From positions 16,615,362 through 16,679,361 of the forward strand of contig NC_045150.1 in assembly GCF_008831285.2 (NCBI RefSeq): 64,000 nucleotides of DNA, given 5' to 3'. The notes under the pieces are model-generated. The model ran no database searches and was not told the DNA's origin. It saw only the letters and a list, made by a program, of their open reading frames with translations. The translations under genes were made by a program, and so were the position numbers. Positions 35,230 to 48,692 of the stretch are shown one piece after another; positions within the stretch are counted from its first letter, which is position 1; every line of letters begins with the position of its first letter. Origin of the DNA: Nymphaea colorata. Lineage: Eukaryota; Streptophyta; Magnoliopsida; Nymphaeales; Nymphaeaceae.

Positions 35230-37367
35230 GCAGTCGTTCGAGGGTTTTGGTTGCGACCGAACGACGTCTACCAGGAAGTGGCAGTGATGTCCAGCTGATT
35301 CTCGTCGATCCGTTGCTGTTCAGAGGGCACCAGCACGCTCAGAGGAAGGATCAACACCAGGGAGATGAAGCACGACGCCGTGGAAGCTCAGTTCGTCAAG
35401 GAGTAGACCACCCGAACTTGGATTACACAGTTTCTGGAAACAGGTGACCCGCCAGACCTTTGCTGCTTAAAAAATCCCCAAAATTCGTACGGAGCTCCAA
35501 AAATGCTGAAATTTGGCTGAGAGGAAGCCAACATTAGGGGATTAGACGCCCCAAAAATGGAGGCCAACCGAGCACTGTTGGTCGAAGTCGTTGAGCCCTG
35601 AAGTTCGTCGGAAAATCTACTTCGCCCAGGAACAGCGTTTCTGTTTTCTCAGCAGAATCCGACCTTCCGAACATCAAATCGTACAAACCACGAGGAATCT
35701 CGCCATGAAACGGTATGGATGAAAAGATAATTAAAAAACAAAGAGTTCTAGAGTCAAAACATCACCAGATTCGCAGGGAATCCCAAGATAGAGCCGGATC
35801 TTGGGTCGCAGCGGTGACAGGCGGCGAAACTCGGAAATCACCGCCTATTTCTGCCAGATTCCGTCCGGGATCTCTCACGCCGCCATCCACCGTCGGATCT
35901 TCGCGAAACTTGATGGGTTGAAGCGCACGAATGTTAGGAAGAGAATGGCACCGGAGTTGTGATGATCTGACGGTCGGATCTCTAGGAAATTCACCGGAAA
36001 CAGGAAGAGGTCGGCGGCGGAGCTTGTCAAGAACCAGCCGGTGTGTTCTTGCTTTTCCGGCATCGATTCTCCACCAAATCCGAAAGTTCCAAAAGCAAAC
36101 TTGTAGCTGACTTCGAGGAGAATGCCGTGGAAGCAAAAGAACCAAAAGATCTCGTCGATTTGGAGTCCGATCGAGGAGAAAGAAGCGTCGACTTGCTGAG
36201 GCCTGCACGCTTTCTATTCTGCCCGAAACTTCTCCTTATCGCAGAAATCTGTCGTTGAGGAAGACCAGAAGCTAGAACGGTCGTCTAGACGCGTTCTCCT
36301 TGGCTCGCCAAGCCCACCTCTCGGTTTGGTCGTGGTCACCAAACCGGCGATGGGTTCGCAGTTTGTGTGAGTTGGGGACGACGACGGAGGTTGAAGAGCC
36401 CGCCGGTTCTTCAAACCTGTGAGCTCCCGGTAGAGAAACACTAGAGGAGGTTGAGAAGAGGGGAAGATCACCACCGTGATCTTCGGTTTCAGAGAAAGAG
36501 CTTCAACAAGCCCTCGGGTGAAGAGGAGTTGCAGACGAGAGGAGGAAGAAGGAGGCGGCGCCTGAAGATGCTTCTCTCATTCAAAACATTACTCAAAATC
36601 CATTACATAACTTACCATAGCACTGTAGCATTATCTATTTACACTGTAGCGCTTACCGGGACGGTCTAAGTCTAGTCCCGGGTCGGCGCATGAACCGGGT
36701 CGATACACCAACGTATCGAGCTAAACTCTTAGAACTAGGAACCGGTATCAGAAAACCGATCCGTTACAAAAATCGAGCCGTCTCGGTCTGTCTCAGTCAC
36801 TGAACCGGTTCGGTCTGAAGGGTGGATCCTGATCCACGGATCTGCTCTGTCGCTCCTGCTCCAGGACCTGCTCCGAATCTGACTGAATTTGGATCAACTG
36901 TTCGGATCTGGATCTCCTGTATCGAATCCATGGTCAAACCTGGTCCGCTGCGCACCTCTGGTTAAACCTGTCTGGGCTCTGGTCAACGGACCGCGGGGCT
37001 CGGTCAAATGGAACGAACTGGGCTCGTTGGTGCTCAGATGGGCTCGAAGGATAACCACCCTAGCCTTTCTAAAGGCATTTAGAACACGAACCATAGCCTC
37101 ACAATGAATCTCGGCAGGGGCTAGGCAAGCCTATCGGCAGAAAATAACCTCCCTGTGATTTTCGACAGGGGCTAGATGGTGACTGCGGCAATCCTGCGTC
37201 GCTCGGCGGTCTCGCCCTTGCCCGGCTGGCCTTTCGGCATTCGGCGTGCGGCAGCGCTCGGCGCGGCCTGGCACGCGGCGGCACCCTGTCTTGGCTGGCC
37301 AGGCAGCGTCGTCTGCCCTGCTCGGTGCCTGTCTCCTCTGCGGCCGACGCTGTCGGCCGTCTGTTCA
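35230..37367. repeat. Macrosatellite unit 4 (type A)
   Basis: 2138 bp. Even-unit state. It shares rare variants with unit 6: cgtacggagc, atcgtacaaacc and cttgtcaagaacc. TATA position TGTAAATAG at 36635-36643 (- strand). Confidence 0.93.
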
Positions 37368-39502
37368 GCAGTCGTTCGAGGGTTTTGGCTGCGAGCGAAC
37401 GACGTCTACCAGGAAGTGGCAGTGATGTCCAGCTGATTCTCATCGATCCGTTGCTGTTCAGAGGGCACCAGCACGCTCAAAGGAAGGATGAACACCAGGG
37501 AGATGAAGCACGACGCCGTGGAAGCTCAGTTCGTCAAGGAGTAGACCACCAGAACTTGGATTACACAGTTTCTGGAAACAGGTGACCCGCCAGACCTTTG
37601 CTGCTTCAAAAATCCCAAAAATTCGTAGGGAGCTCCAAAAATGCTGAAATTTGACTGAGAGGAAGCCAACATCCAGAGGATTAGACGCCCCAAAAATGGA
37701 GGCCAACCGAGCACTGCTGGTCCAAGTGGTTGAGCCCTGAAGTTCGTCGGAAAATCTACTTCGCCCAGGAACAGCGTTTCTGTTTTCTCAGTAGAATTCG
37801 ACCTTCCGAACATCAAATCGGACAAACCACGAAGAATCTCGCCATGAAACGGTATGGATGAAAAGATAATTAAAAAACGAAGAGTTCTAGAGTCAAAACA
37901 TTACCAGATTCGCAGGGAATCCCAAGATAGAGCCGGATCTTGGGTCGCAGCGGTGACAGGCGGCGAAACTCGGAAATCGCCGCCTATTTCCGCTAGATTC
38001 CGTCCGGGATCTCTCACACCGCCAACCACCGTCGGATCTTCGCGAAACATGATGGGTTGAAGCGCACGAATGTTAGGAAGAGAATGGCACCGGAGTTGTG
38101 ATGATCTGACGGTCGGATCTCTAGGAAATTCGCCAGAAACAGGAAGAGGTCGGCGGCGGAGCTTGTCAGGAACCAGCCGGTGTGTTCTTGCTTTTCCGGG
38201 ATCGATTCTCCACCAAATCTGAAAGTTACAAAAGCAAACTTGTAGCTGACTTCGAGGAGAATGCCGTGGAAGCAAAAGACCCAAAAGATCTCGCCGATTT
38301 GGAGTCCGATCGAGGAGAAAGAAGCGTCGACTTGCTGAGGCCTGCACGCTTTCTATTCTGCCCGAAACTTCTCCTTATCGCAGAAATCTGTCGTTGAGGA
38401 AGACCAGAAGCTAGAACGGTCGTCTAGACGCGTTCTCCTTGGCTGGCCAAGCCCACCCTCTCGGTTTGGTCGTGGTCACCAAACCGGCGATGGGTTCGCA
38501 GTTCGTGTGAGTTGGGGACGATGACGGAGGTTGAAGAGCCCGCCGGTTCTTCAAACCTGTGAGCTCCCGGTAGAGAAACATAGAGGAGGTTGAGAAGAGG
38601 GGAAGATCACCACCGTGATCTTCGGTTTCAGAGAAAGAGCTTCAACAAGCCTCGGGTGAAGAGGAGTTGCAGACAGAGGAGGAAGAAGGAGGCGGCGCCT
38701 GAAGAGGCTTCTCTCATTCAAAAACATTACTCAAAATCCATTACAGAACTTACTCTAGCACTGTAGCATTATATATTTACATTGTAGCGCTTACCGGGAC
38801 GGTCTAAGTCTAGTCCGGGTCGGCGCATGAACCGGGTCGATACAACAACGTATCGAGCTAAACTCTTAGAACTAGGAACCGGTATCAGAAAACCGATTCG
38901 TTACAAAAATCGAGCCGTCTCGGTCTGTCTCAGTCACTGAACCGGTTCGGTCTGAAGGGTGGATCCTGATCCACGGATCTGCTCTGTCGCTCCTGCTCCA
39001 GGACCTGCTCCGAATCTGACTGAATTTGGATCAACTGTTCGGGTCTGGATCTCCTGTATCGAATCCATGGTCAAACCTGGTCCGCTGCGCACCTCTGGTT
39101 AAACCTGTCTGGGCTCTGGTCAACGGACCGCGGGCTCGGTCAAATGGAACGAACTGGGCTCGGTTGGTGCTCAGATGGCTCGAGGGATAACCACCCTAGC
39201 CTTTCTAAAGGCATTTAGAACACGAACCATAGCCTCACAATGAATCTCGGCAGGGGCTGGGCAAGCCTGTCGGCAGAAAATAACCTCCCTGTGATTTTCG
39301 ACAGGGGCTAGATGGTGACTGCGGCAATCCTGCGTCGCTCGGCGGACTCGCCCTTGCCCGGCTGGCCTTTCGGCATTCGGCGTGCGGCAGCGCTCGGCGC
39401 GGCCTGGCACGCGGCGGCACCCTTCTTGGCTGGCCAGGCAGCGTCGTCTGCCCTGCTCGGTGCCTGTCTCCTCTGCGGCCGACGCTGTCGGCCGTTTGTC
39501 CA
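37368..39502. repeat. Macrosatellite unit 5 (type A)
   Basis: 2135 bp. Odd-unit state with ccaacatccagagg. TATA position TGTAAATAT at 38773-38781 (- strand). Several one-base deletions appear from about 38580 onward (for example in gagaaacatagagg and gtctagtccgggtc). Confidence 0.92.
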
Positions 39503-41418
39503 GCAGTCGTTCGAGGGTTTTGGTTGCGAGCGAACGACGTCTACCAGGAAGTGGCAGTGATGTCCAGCTGATTTTCGTCGATCCGTTGCTGTTCAGAGGG
39601 CACCAGCACGCTCAGAGGAAGGATCAACACCAGGGAGATGAAGCACGACGCCGTGGAAGCTCAGTTCGTCAAGGAGTAGACCACCCGAACTTGGATTACA
39701 AAGTTTCTGGAAACAGGTGACCCGCCAGACCTTTGCTGCTTAAAAAAAATCCCCAAAATTCGTACGGAGCTCCAAAAATGCTGAAATTTGGCTGAGAGGA
39801 AGCCAACCATTAGGGGATTAGACGCCCCAAAAATGGAGGCCAACCGAGCACTGTTGGTCCAAGTCGTTGAGCCCTGAAGTTCGTCGGAAAATCTACTTCG
39901 CCCAGGAACAGCGTTTCTGTTTTCTCAGCAGAATCCGACCTTCCGAACATCAAATCGTACAAACCACGAGGAATCTCCGCCATGAAACGGTATGGATGAA
40001 AAGATAATTAAAAAACAAAGAGTTCTAGAGTCAAAACATCACCAGATTCGCAGGGAATCCCAAGATAGAGCCGGATCTTGGGTCGCCAGCGGTGACAGGC
40101 GGCGAAACTCGGAAATCACCGCCTATTTCTGCCAGATTCCGTCCGGATCTCTCACGCCGCCATCCACCATCGGATCTTCGCGAAACTTGATGGGTTGAAG
40201 CGCACGAATGTTAGGAAGAGAATGGCACCGGAGTTGTGATGATCTGACGGTCGGATCTCTAGGAAATTCACCGGAAACAGGAAGAGGTCGGCGGCGGAGC
40301 TTGTCAAGAACCAGCCGGTGTGTTCTTGCTTTTCCGGCATCGATTCTCCACCCAAATCCGAAAGTTCCAAAAGCAAAATTGTAGCTGACTTCGAGGAGAA
40401 TGCCGTGGAAGCAAAAGAACCAAAAGATCTCGCCGATTTGGAGTCCGATCGAGGAGAAAGAAGCGTCGACTTGCTGAGGCCTGCACGCTTTCTATTCTGC
40501 CCGAAACTTCTCCTTATCGCAGAAATCTGTCGTTGAGGAAGACCAGAAGCTAGAACGGTCGTCTAGACGCGTTCTCCTTGGCTCGCCAAGCCCACCCTCT
40601 CGGTTTGGTCGTGATCACCAAACCGGCGATGGGTTCGCNNNNNNNNNNNNNNNNNNNNNNNNNNNNNNNNNNNNNNNNNNNNNNNNNNNNNNNNNNNNNN
40701 NNNNNNNNNNNNNNNNNNNNNNNNNNNNNNNNNNNNNNCCCGGGTCGGCGCACCGGGTCGATACACCAACGTATCGAGCTAAACTCTTAGAACTAGGAAC
40801 CGGTATCAGAAAACCGATCGTTACAAAAATCGAGCCGTCTCGGTCTGTCTCAGTCACTGAACCGGTTCGGTCTGAAGGGTGGATCCTGATGCACGGATCT
40901 GCTCTGTCGCTCCTGCTCCAGGACCTGCTCCGAATCTGACTGAATCTGGATCAACTGTTCGGATCTGGATCTCCTGTATCGAATCCATGGTCAAACCTGG
41001 TCCGCTGCGCACCTCTAGTTAAACCTGTCTGGGCTCTGGTCATCGGACCGCGGGGCTCGGTCAAATGGAACGAACTGGGCTCGGTGGTGCTGAGATGGGC
41101 TCGAGGATAACCTCCCTAGCCTTTCTAAAGGCATCTAGAACACGAACCATAGCCTCACAATGAATCTCGGCAGGGGCTGGCAAGCCTGTCGGCAGAAAAT
41201 AACCTCCTTGTGATTTTCGACAGGGGCTAGACGGTGACTGCGGCAATCCTGCGTCGCTCGGCGTGGTCTCCCTTGCCCGGCTGGCTTTCGGCATTCGGGT
41301 CGTGCGCAGCGCTCGCGCGGCCGGCACGCGGCGGCCCTGTCTTGGCTGGCCAGGCAGCGTCGTCTGCCCTGCTGGCTGCCTGTCTCCTCTGCGGCCGACG
41401 CTGTCGGCCGTCTGTCCA
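39503..41418. repeat. Macrosatellite unit 6 (type A), interrupted by an assembly gap
   Basis: 1916 bp including 100 N. Comparison with its neighbours indicates that about 330 bp belong where the 100 N stand, if no whole unit is missing. Even-unit state. It has many one-base insertions and deletions on both sides of the gap. Confidence 0.9.
40639..40738. other. Assembly gap, 100 N
   Basis: Exactly 100 N, the usual placeholder for a gap of unknown size. The sequence resumes in register with the repeat, so the true gap is about 330 bp or that plus whole units. The gap covers the TATA region of unit 6. Confidence 0.98.
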
Positions 41419-43552
41419 GCTGTCGTTCGAGGGTTTTGGCTGCGACGCGAACGACGTCTACCAGGAAGTGGCAGTGATGTGCAGCTGATTCTCGTCGATC
41501 CGTTGCTGTTCAGAGGGCACCAGCACGCTCAGAGGAAGGATGAACACCAGGGAGATGAAGCACGACGCCGTGGAAGCTCAGTTCGTCGAGGAGTAGACCA
41601 CCCGAACTTGGATTACACCAGTTTCTGGAAACAGGTGACCCGCCAGACCTTTGCTGCTTCAAAAATCCCCAAATTCGTAGGGAGCTCCAAAAATGCTGAA
41701 ATTTGGCTGAGAGGAAGCCAACAACTAGGGGATTAGACGAAAAATGGAGGCCAACCGAGCACTGCTGGTCCAAGTCGTTGAACCCTGAAGTTCGGTCGGA
41801 AAATCTACTTCGCCCAGGAATAGCGTTTCTGTTTTCTCAGTAGAATCCGACCTTCCGATCATCAAAACGGACAAACCACGAGGAATCTCGCCATGAAACG
41901 GTATGGATGGAAAGATAATTAAAAACGAAGAGTTCTAGAGTCAAAACATTACCAGATTCGCAGGGAAACCCAAGATAGAGCCGGATCTTGGGTCGCAGCG
42001 GTGACAGGCGGCGAAACTCGGAAATCGCCGCTATTTCCGCAGATTATGTTCGGGATCTCTCATGCCGCTATCCACCGTCGGATCTTCGCGAAACTTGATG
42101 GGTTGAAGCGCACGAATGTTAGGAAGAGAATGGCACCAAGTTGTGATGATCTGACGGTTGGATCTCTAGGAAATTCACCGGAAACTGGAAGAGGTCGGCG
42201 GCGGAGCTTGTCAGGAACCAGCCGGTGTGTTCTTGCTTTTCTGGCATCGATTCTCCACCAAATCTGAAAGTTCCAAAAGCAAACTTGTAGCTGACTTCGA
42301 GGAGAATGCCGTGGAAGCAAAAGGCCCAAAAGATCTCGCCGATTTGGAGTCCGATCGAGGAGAAAGAAGCGTCGACTTGCTGAGGCCTGCACGCTTTCTA
42401 TTCTGGCCGAAACTTCTCCTTATCGCAGAAATCTATCGTTGAGGAAGACCAGAAGCTAGAACGGTCGTCTAGACGCGTTCTCCTTGGCTCGCCAAGCCCA
42501 CCCTCTCGGTTTGGTCGTGGTCACCAAACCGGCGATGGGTTCGCAGTTCGTGTGAGTTGGGGACGATGACGGAGGTTGAAGAGCCCGCCGGTTCTTCAAA
42601 CCTGTGAGCTCCCGGTAGAGAAACACTAGAGGAGGTTGAGAAGAGGGGAAGATCACCGCCGTGATCTTCGGTTTCAGAGAAAGAGCTTCAACAAGCCCTC
42701 GGGTGAAGAGGAGTTGCAGACAAGAGGAGGAACAAGGAGGCGGCGCCTGAAGACGCTTCTCCCATTCAAAACATTACTCAAAATCCATTACATAACTTAC
42801 CCTAGCAGTGTAGCATTATCTATTTACACTGTAGCGCTTACCGGGACGGTTTAAGTCTAGTCCCGGGTCGGCGCATGAACTGGGTCGATACACCAACGTA
42901 TCGAGCTAAACTCTTAGAACTAGGAACCGGTATCAGAAAACTGATTCGTTACAAAAATCGAGCTGTCTCGGTCTGTCTCAGTCACTGAACCGGTTCGGTC
43001 TGAAGGGTGGATCCTGATCCACGGATCTGCTCTGTCGCTCCTGCTCCAGGACCTGCTCCGAATCTGACTGAATTTGGATCAACTGTTCGGGTCTGGATCT
43101 CCTGTATCGAATCCATGGTCAAACCTGGTCCGCTGCGCACCTCTGGTTAAACCTGTCTGGGCTCTGGTCAACGGACCGCGGAGCTCGGTCAAATGGAACG
43201 AACTGGGCTCGGTGGTGCTGAGATGGGCTCGAGTGATAACCTCCCTAGCCTTTCTAAAGGCATCTAGAACACGAACCATAGCCTCACAATGAATCTCGGC
43301 AGGGGCTGGGCAAGCCTGTCGGCAGAAAATAACCTCCTTGTGATTTTCGACAGGGGCCAGATGGTGACTGCGGCAATCCTGCGTCGCTCGGCCGGTCTCG
43401 CCCTTGCCCGGCTGGCCTTTCGGCATTCGGCGTGCGGCAGCGCTCCGCGCATCCCGGCACGCGGCGGCACCCTGTCTTGGCTGGCAGGCAGCGTCGTCTG
43501 CCCTGCTCGGCACCTGTCTCCTCTACGGCCGACGCTGTCGGCCGTCTGTCCA
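41419..43552. repeat. Macrosatellite unit 7 (type A)
   Basis: 2134 bp. Odd-unit state. Its first base pair of the phase phrase is changed (gctgtcgttcg), a variant shared with unit 8. One-base indels persist until about 42140. TATA position TGTAAATAG at 42820-42828 (- strand). Confidence 0.92.
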
Positions 43553-45004
43553 GCTGTCGTTCGAGGGTTTTGGCTGCGAGCGAACGACGTCTACCAGGAA
43601 GTGGCAGTGATGTCCAGCTGATTCTCGTCGATCCGTTGCTGTTCAGAGGGTACCAGCACGCTCAGAGGAAGGATGAACACCAGGGAGATGAAGCACGACG
43701 CCGTGGAAGCTCAGTTCGTCGAGGAGTAGACCACCCGAACTTGGATTACACAGTTTCTGGAAACAGGTGACCTGCCAGACCTTTGCTGCTTCAAAAAATC
43801 TCCAAATTTGTAGGGAGCTCCAAAAATGCTGAAATTTGGCTGAGAGGAAGCCAACATCTAGGGGATTAGAGCCCCAAAAATGGAGGCCAACCGAGCACTG
43901 CTGGTCCAAGTCGTTGAGCCCTGAAGTTCGTCGGAAAATCTACTTCGCCCAGGAACAGCGTTTATGTTTTCTCAGTAGAATCCGACCTTCCGAATATCAA
44001 AACGGACAAACCACGAGGAATCTCACCATGAAACGGTATGGATGGAAAGATAATTAAAAAACGAAGAGTTCTAGAGTCAAAACATTACCAGATTCGCAGG
44101 GAATCCAAGATAGAGCCGGATCTTGGGTCGCAGCGGTGACAGGCGGCGAAACTCGGAAATCGCCGCCTATTTCCGCCAAATTACGTTCGGGATCTCTCAC
44201 GCCGCCATCCACCGTCGGATCTTCGCGAAACTTGATGGGTTGAAGCGCACGAATGTTAGGAAGAGAATGGCACCGGAGTTGTGATGATCTGACGGTCGGA
44301 TCTCTAGGAAATTCACCAGAAACTGGAAGAGATCGGCGGCGGAGCTTGTCAGGAACCAGCCGGTGTGTTCTTGCTTTTCTGGCATCGATTCTCCACCAAA
44401 TCCGAAAGTTCCAAAAGCAAACTTGTAGCTGACTTCGAGGAGAATGCCGTGGAAGCAAAAGACCCAAAAGATCTCGCCGATTTGGAGTCCGATCGAGGAG
44501 AAAGAAGCGTCGACTTGCTGAGGCCTGCACGCTTTCTATTCTGCCCGAAACTTCTCCTTATCGCAGAAATCTGTCATTGAGGAAGACCAGAAGCTAGAAC
44601 GGTCTAAGTCTAGTCCCGGGTCGGCGCATGAACCGGGTCGATACACCAACGTATCGAGCTAAACTCCTACAACTAGGAACCGGTTTCAGTAAACCGATTC
44701 GTTACAAAAATCGAGCCGTCTCGGTCCGTCTCAGTCACTGAACCGGTTCGGTCTGAAGGGTGGATCCTGATCCACGGATCTGCTCTGTCGCTCCTGCTCC
44801 AGGACCTGCTCCGAATCTGACTGAATCTGGATGAACTGTTCGGCGGTCTCACCCTTGCCCGGCTGGCCTTTCGGCATTCGGCGTGCGGCAGCGCTCGGCG
44901 CGGCCTGGCACGCGGCGGCACCCTGTCTTGGCTGGCCAGGCAGCGTCGTCTGCCCTGCTCGGCGCCTGTCTCCTCTGCGGCCGACGCTGTCGGCCATTTG
45001 TCCA
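43553..45004. repeat. Macrosatellite unit 8 (type A), two internal deletions
   Basis: 1452 bp. One deletion joint lies at about 44600 (agaacggtc fused to taagtctag) and removes about 385 bp including the TATA region. The other lies at about 44843 (ctgttcgg fused to cggtctcacc) and removes about 300 bp. Confidence 0.92.
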
Positions 45005-46512
45005 GCAGTCGTTCGAGGGTTTTGGCTGCGAGCGAACGACGTCTACCAGGAAGTGGCTGTGATGTCCAGCTGATTCTCGTCGATCCGTTGCTGTTCAGAG
45101 GGCACCAGCACGCTCAGAGGAAGGATCAACACCAGGGAGATGAAGCACGACGCCGTGGAAGCTCAGTTCGTTGAGCCCTGAAGTTCGTCGGAAAATCTAC
45201 TTCGCCCAGGAACAGCGTTTATGTTTTCTCAGTAGAATCCGACCTTCCGAACATCAAATCGAACAAACCACGAAGAATCTCGCCACGAAACGGTATGGAT
45301 GGAAAGATAATTAAAAAACAAAGAGTTCTAGAGTCAAAACATCACCAGATTCGCAGGCAATCCCAAGATAGAGCCAGATCTTGGGTCGCAGCGGTGACAG
45401 GCGGCGAAAGTCGGAAATCACCGCCTATTTACACCAAATTCCGTCCGGGATCTCTCACGCCGCCGTCCACCGTCGGATCTTCGGGAAACTTGATGGGTTG
45501 AAGCGCACGAATGTTAGGAAGAGAATGGCACTAGAGTTGTGATGATCTGACGGTCGGATCTTTGGGAAAGTCGCCGGAAACAGGAAGAGGTCGGCGGCGG
45601 AGCTTGTCAGGAATCAGCCGGCGTGTTCTTGCTTTTCCGGCATCGATTCTCCACCAAATCTGAATGTTCCAAAAGCAAACTTGTAGCTGACTTCAAGGAG
45701 AATGACGTGGAAGCAAAAGAACCAAAAGATCTCGCCGATTTGGAGGCCGATCGAGGAGAAAGAAGCGTCGACTTGCTGAGGCCTGCATGCTTTCTATTCT
45801 GCCCGAAACTTCTCCTTATCGCAGAAATCTGTCGTTGAGGAAGACCAGAAGCTAGAACGGTCATCTAGACGCGTTCTCCTTGGCTCGCCAAGCCCACCCT
45901 CTCGGTTTGGTCGTGGTCACCAAACCGGCGATCGGTTCGCAGTTCGTGTGAGTTGAGGACGACGACGGAGGTTGAAGAGCCCGCCGGTTCTTCAAACCTG
46001 TGAGCTCCCGGTATAGAAACACTAGAGGAGGTTGAGAAGAGGGGAAGATCACCGCCGTGATCTTCGGTTTCAGAGAAAGAGCTTCAACAAGCCCTCGGGT
46101 GAAGAGGAGTCGCAGACGGGAGGAGGAAGAAGGAGGCGGCGCCTGAAGACGCTTCTCTCATTCAAAAACATTACTCAAAATCCATTACATAACTTATCCT
46201 AGCACTGTAGCATTATCTATTTATACTGTAGCGCTTACCGGGACGGTCTAAGTCTAGTCCCGGGTCGGCGCATGAACCGGGTCGATACACCAACGTATCG
46301 AGCTAAACTCCTAGAACTAGGAACCGGTTTCAGAAAATCGATTCGTTACAAAAATCGAGCCGTCTCGGTCCGTCTAAGTCACTGAACCGGTTCGGTCTGA
46401 AGGGTGGATCCTGATCCACGGATCTGCTATGTCGCTCCTGCTCCAGGACCTGCTCCGAATATGACTGAATCTGGATCAACCGTTCGGGTCTGGATCTCCT
46501 GTATCGAATCCA
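45005..46512. repeat. Macrosatellite unit 9 (A/B mixed), two deletions
   Basis: 1508 bp. A deletion at about 45170 (cagttcgt fused to tgagccctg) removes about 190 bp, and another at its right end (tcgaatcca fused to gcagtcg) removes about 435 bp. The left part is A-like, but the TATA position already has the B form TATAAATAG (46217-46225, - strand). Confidence 0.92.
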
Positions 46513-48692
46513 GCAGTCGTTCGAGTGTTTTGGCTGCGAGCAAACGACGTCTACCAGGAAGTGGCAGTAATGTCCAGCTGATTCTCGTCGATCCGTTGCT
46601 GTTCAGAGGGCACCAGCACGCTCAGATGCCGTGGAAGCTCAGTTCGTCGAGGAGAAGACCACCCGAACTCGGATTACAATGTTTCTGGAAACAGGTGACC
46701 CGCCAGACCTTTGCTGCTTCAAAAAATCCCCAAAATTCGTAGGGAGCTCCAAAAATGCTGAAATTTGGCTGAGAGGAAGCCAACATCTAGGGGATTAGAC
46801 GCCCAAAAATGGAAGCCAATCGAGCTATGCAGTTCCAAGTCGTTGAGCCCTGAACTTCGTCGGAAAATCTGCGTCGCCTAAGAACAGCGTTTATGTTTTC
46901 TCAGTAGAATCCGACCTTCTGAACTTCAAATCGGACAAACCACGAGGAATCTCGCCTTGAAAGGGTATGGATGGAAAGATAATTAGAAAATGAAGAATTC
47001 TAGAGTCAAAACATCAACAGATTCGCAGGGAATCCCAAGATAGAGCCGGATCTTGGGTCGCAGCGGTGACAGGCGGCGAAACTCGGAAATCGCCGCCGAT
47101 TTCAGCCAGATTCCGTCCGGGATCTTTCACGCCACCATCCACCGTTGGATCTTTGCGAAACTTGGTGGGTTGAAGCGCACGGATGTTAGGAAGAGAATGG
47201 CACCGGAGTTTTGATCATCTAACGGTCGGATCTCCGGAAAGTCACCGGAAACAGGAAGAGGTCGGCGGCGGAGCTTGTCAGGAACCCGCCGGCGTGTTCT
47301 TGCTTTTCCGGCGTCGATTCTCCACCAAATCCGAAAGTTCCAAAAGCAAACTTATAGCTGACTTCGAGGGGAATGCCGTGGAAGCAAAAGCCCCAAAAGA
47401 TCTCGCCGATTTGGACTCCGATCGAGGAGAAAGAACCGTCGACTTGCTGAGGCCTGCACGCTTTCTATTCTGCCCGAAACTTCTCCTTATCGCAGAAATC
47501 TGTCGTTGAGGAAGACCAAAAGCTACAACGGTCATCTAGTCGCGTTCTCCTTGGCTCGCCAAGCCCACCCTCTCGGTTTGGTCGTGATCACCAAAGCGGC
47601 GATAGGTTCGCAGTTCGTGTGAGTTGGGGACGACGACGGAGGTTGAAGAGCCCGCCGGTTCTTCAAACCTGTGAGCTCCCGGTAGAGAAACAGTAGAGAA
47701 GGTTGAGAAGAGGGGAAGATCACCACCGTGATCTTCGGTTTCAGAGAAAGAGCTTCAACAAGCCCTCGGGAAAAAGAAGTTTTAGACGAGAGGAGGAAGA
47801 AGGAGGCGACGCTTGAAGACGCTTCTCTCATTCAAAAACATTACTCAAAATCCATTACATAACTTACCCTAACACTGTAGCATTATCTATTTATACTGTA
47901 GCGCCTACCGGGACGGTCTAAGTCTCGTCCCGGGTCGGCGCATGAACCGGGTCGATACACCAAGGTATCGAGCTAAACTCATAGAACTAGGAACCGGTTT
48001 CAAAAAACCGATTCGTTACAAAAATCGAGCCGTCTCGGTCCGTCTCAGTCACTGAACCGGTTCGGTCTGAATGGTGGATCCTGATCCACGGATCTGCTCT
48101 GTCGCTCCTGCTCCAGGAACCGCTCCGAATCTGACTGAATCTGGATCAATCGTTGGGGTCTGGATCTCCTGTATCGAATCCATGGTCAAACCTGGTCCGC
48201 TGCGCACCTCTGTTCAAACCTGTCTGGGCTCTGGTCAACGGACCGCTGGGCTCGGTCAAATGGAACGAACTGGGCTCGGTGTTGTTGAGATGGGCTTGGG
48301 GGTGCTGAGATGGGCTCGGGGGATAACCTCCCTAGCCTTTCTGAAGGCATCTATATCACGAACCGTAGCCTCACAATGAATCTCGGCAGGGGCTGGGCAA
48401 GCCTGTCGGCAGAAAATAACCTCCCTGTGATTTTCGACAGGGGCTAGACGGTGACTGCGGCAATCCTGCATCGCCCGGCGGAGCTCGGCGCTCGTCCTAC
48501 GCGCGTCAGTGCCTGGCGCGGCCCGCTCGGCGGTCTCGCCCTTGCCCGGCTGGCTTGTCGGCTTCCCGGCGTGCGACAGCACTCAGCGCGGCCTGGCGCG
48601 CGGCGGCACCCTATCTTGGCTGGCCAGGCAGCATCGTCTACCCTGCTCGGCGCCTGTCTCCTCTACGGCCGACACTGTCGGCCGTCTGTCCA
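46513..48692. repeat. Macrosatellite unit 10 (type B)
   Basis: 2180 bp. First unit with the B marks: aaaatgaag near 46987 and the extra stretch of about 50 bp (ggagctcggcgctcgtcc and onward) near 48480. About 40 bp are missing near 46626. TATA at 47887-47895 (- strand). Confidence 0.93.
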
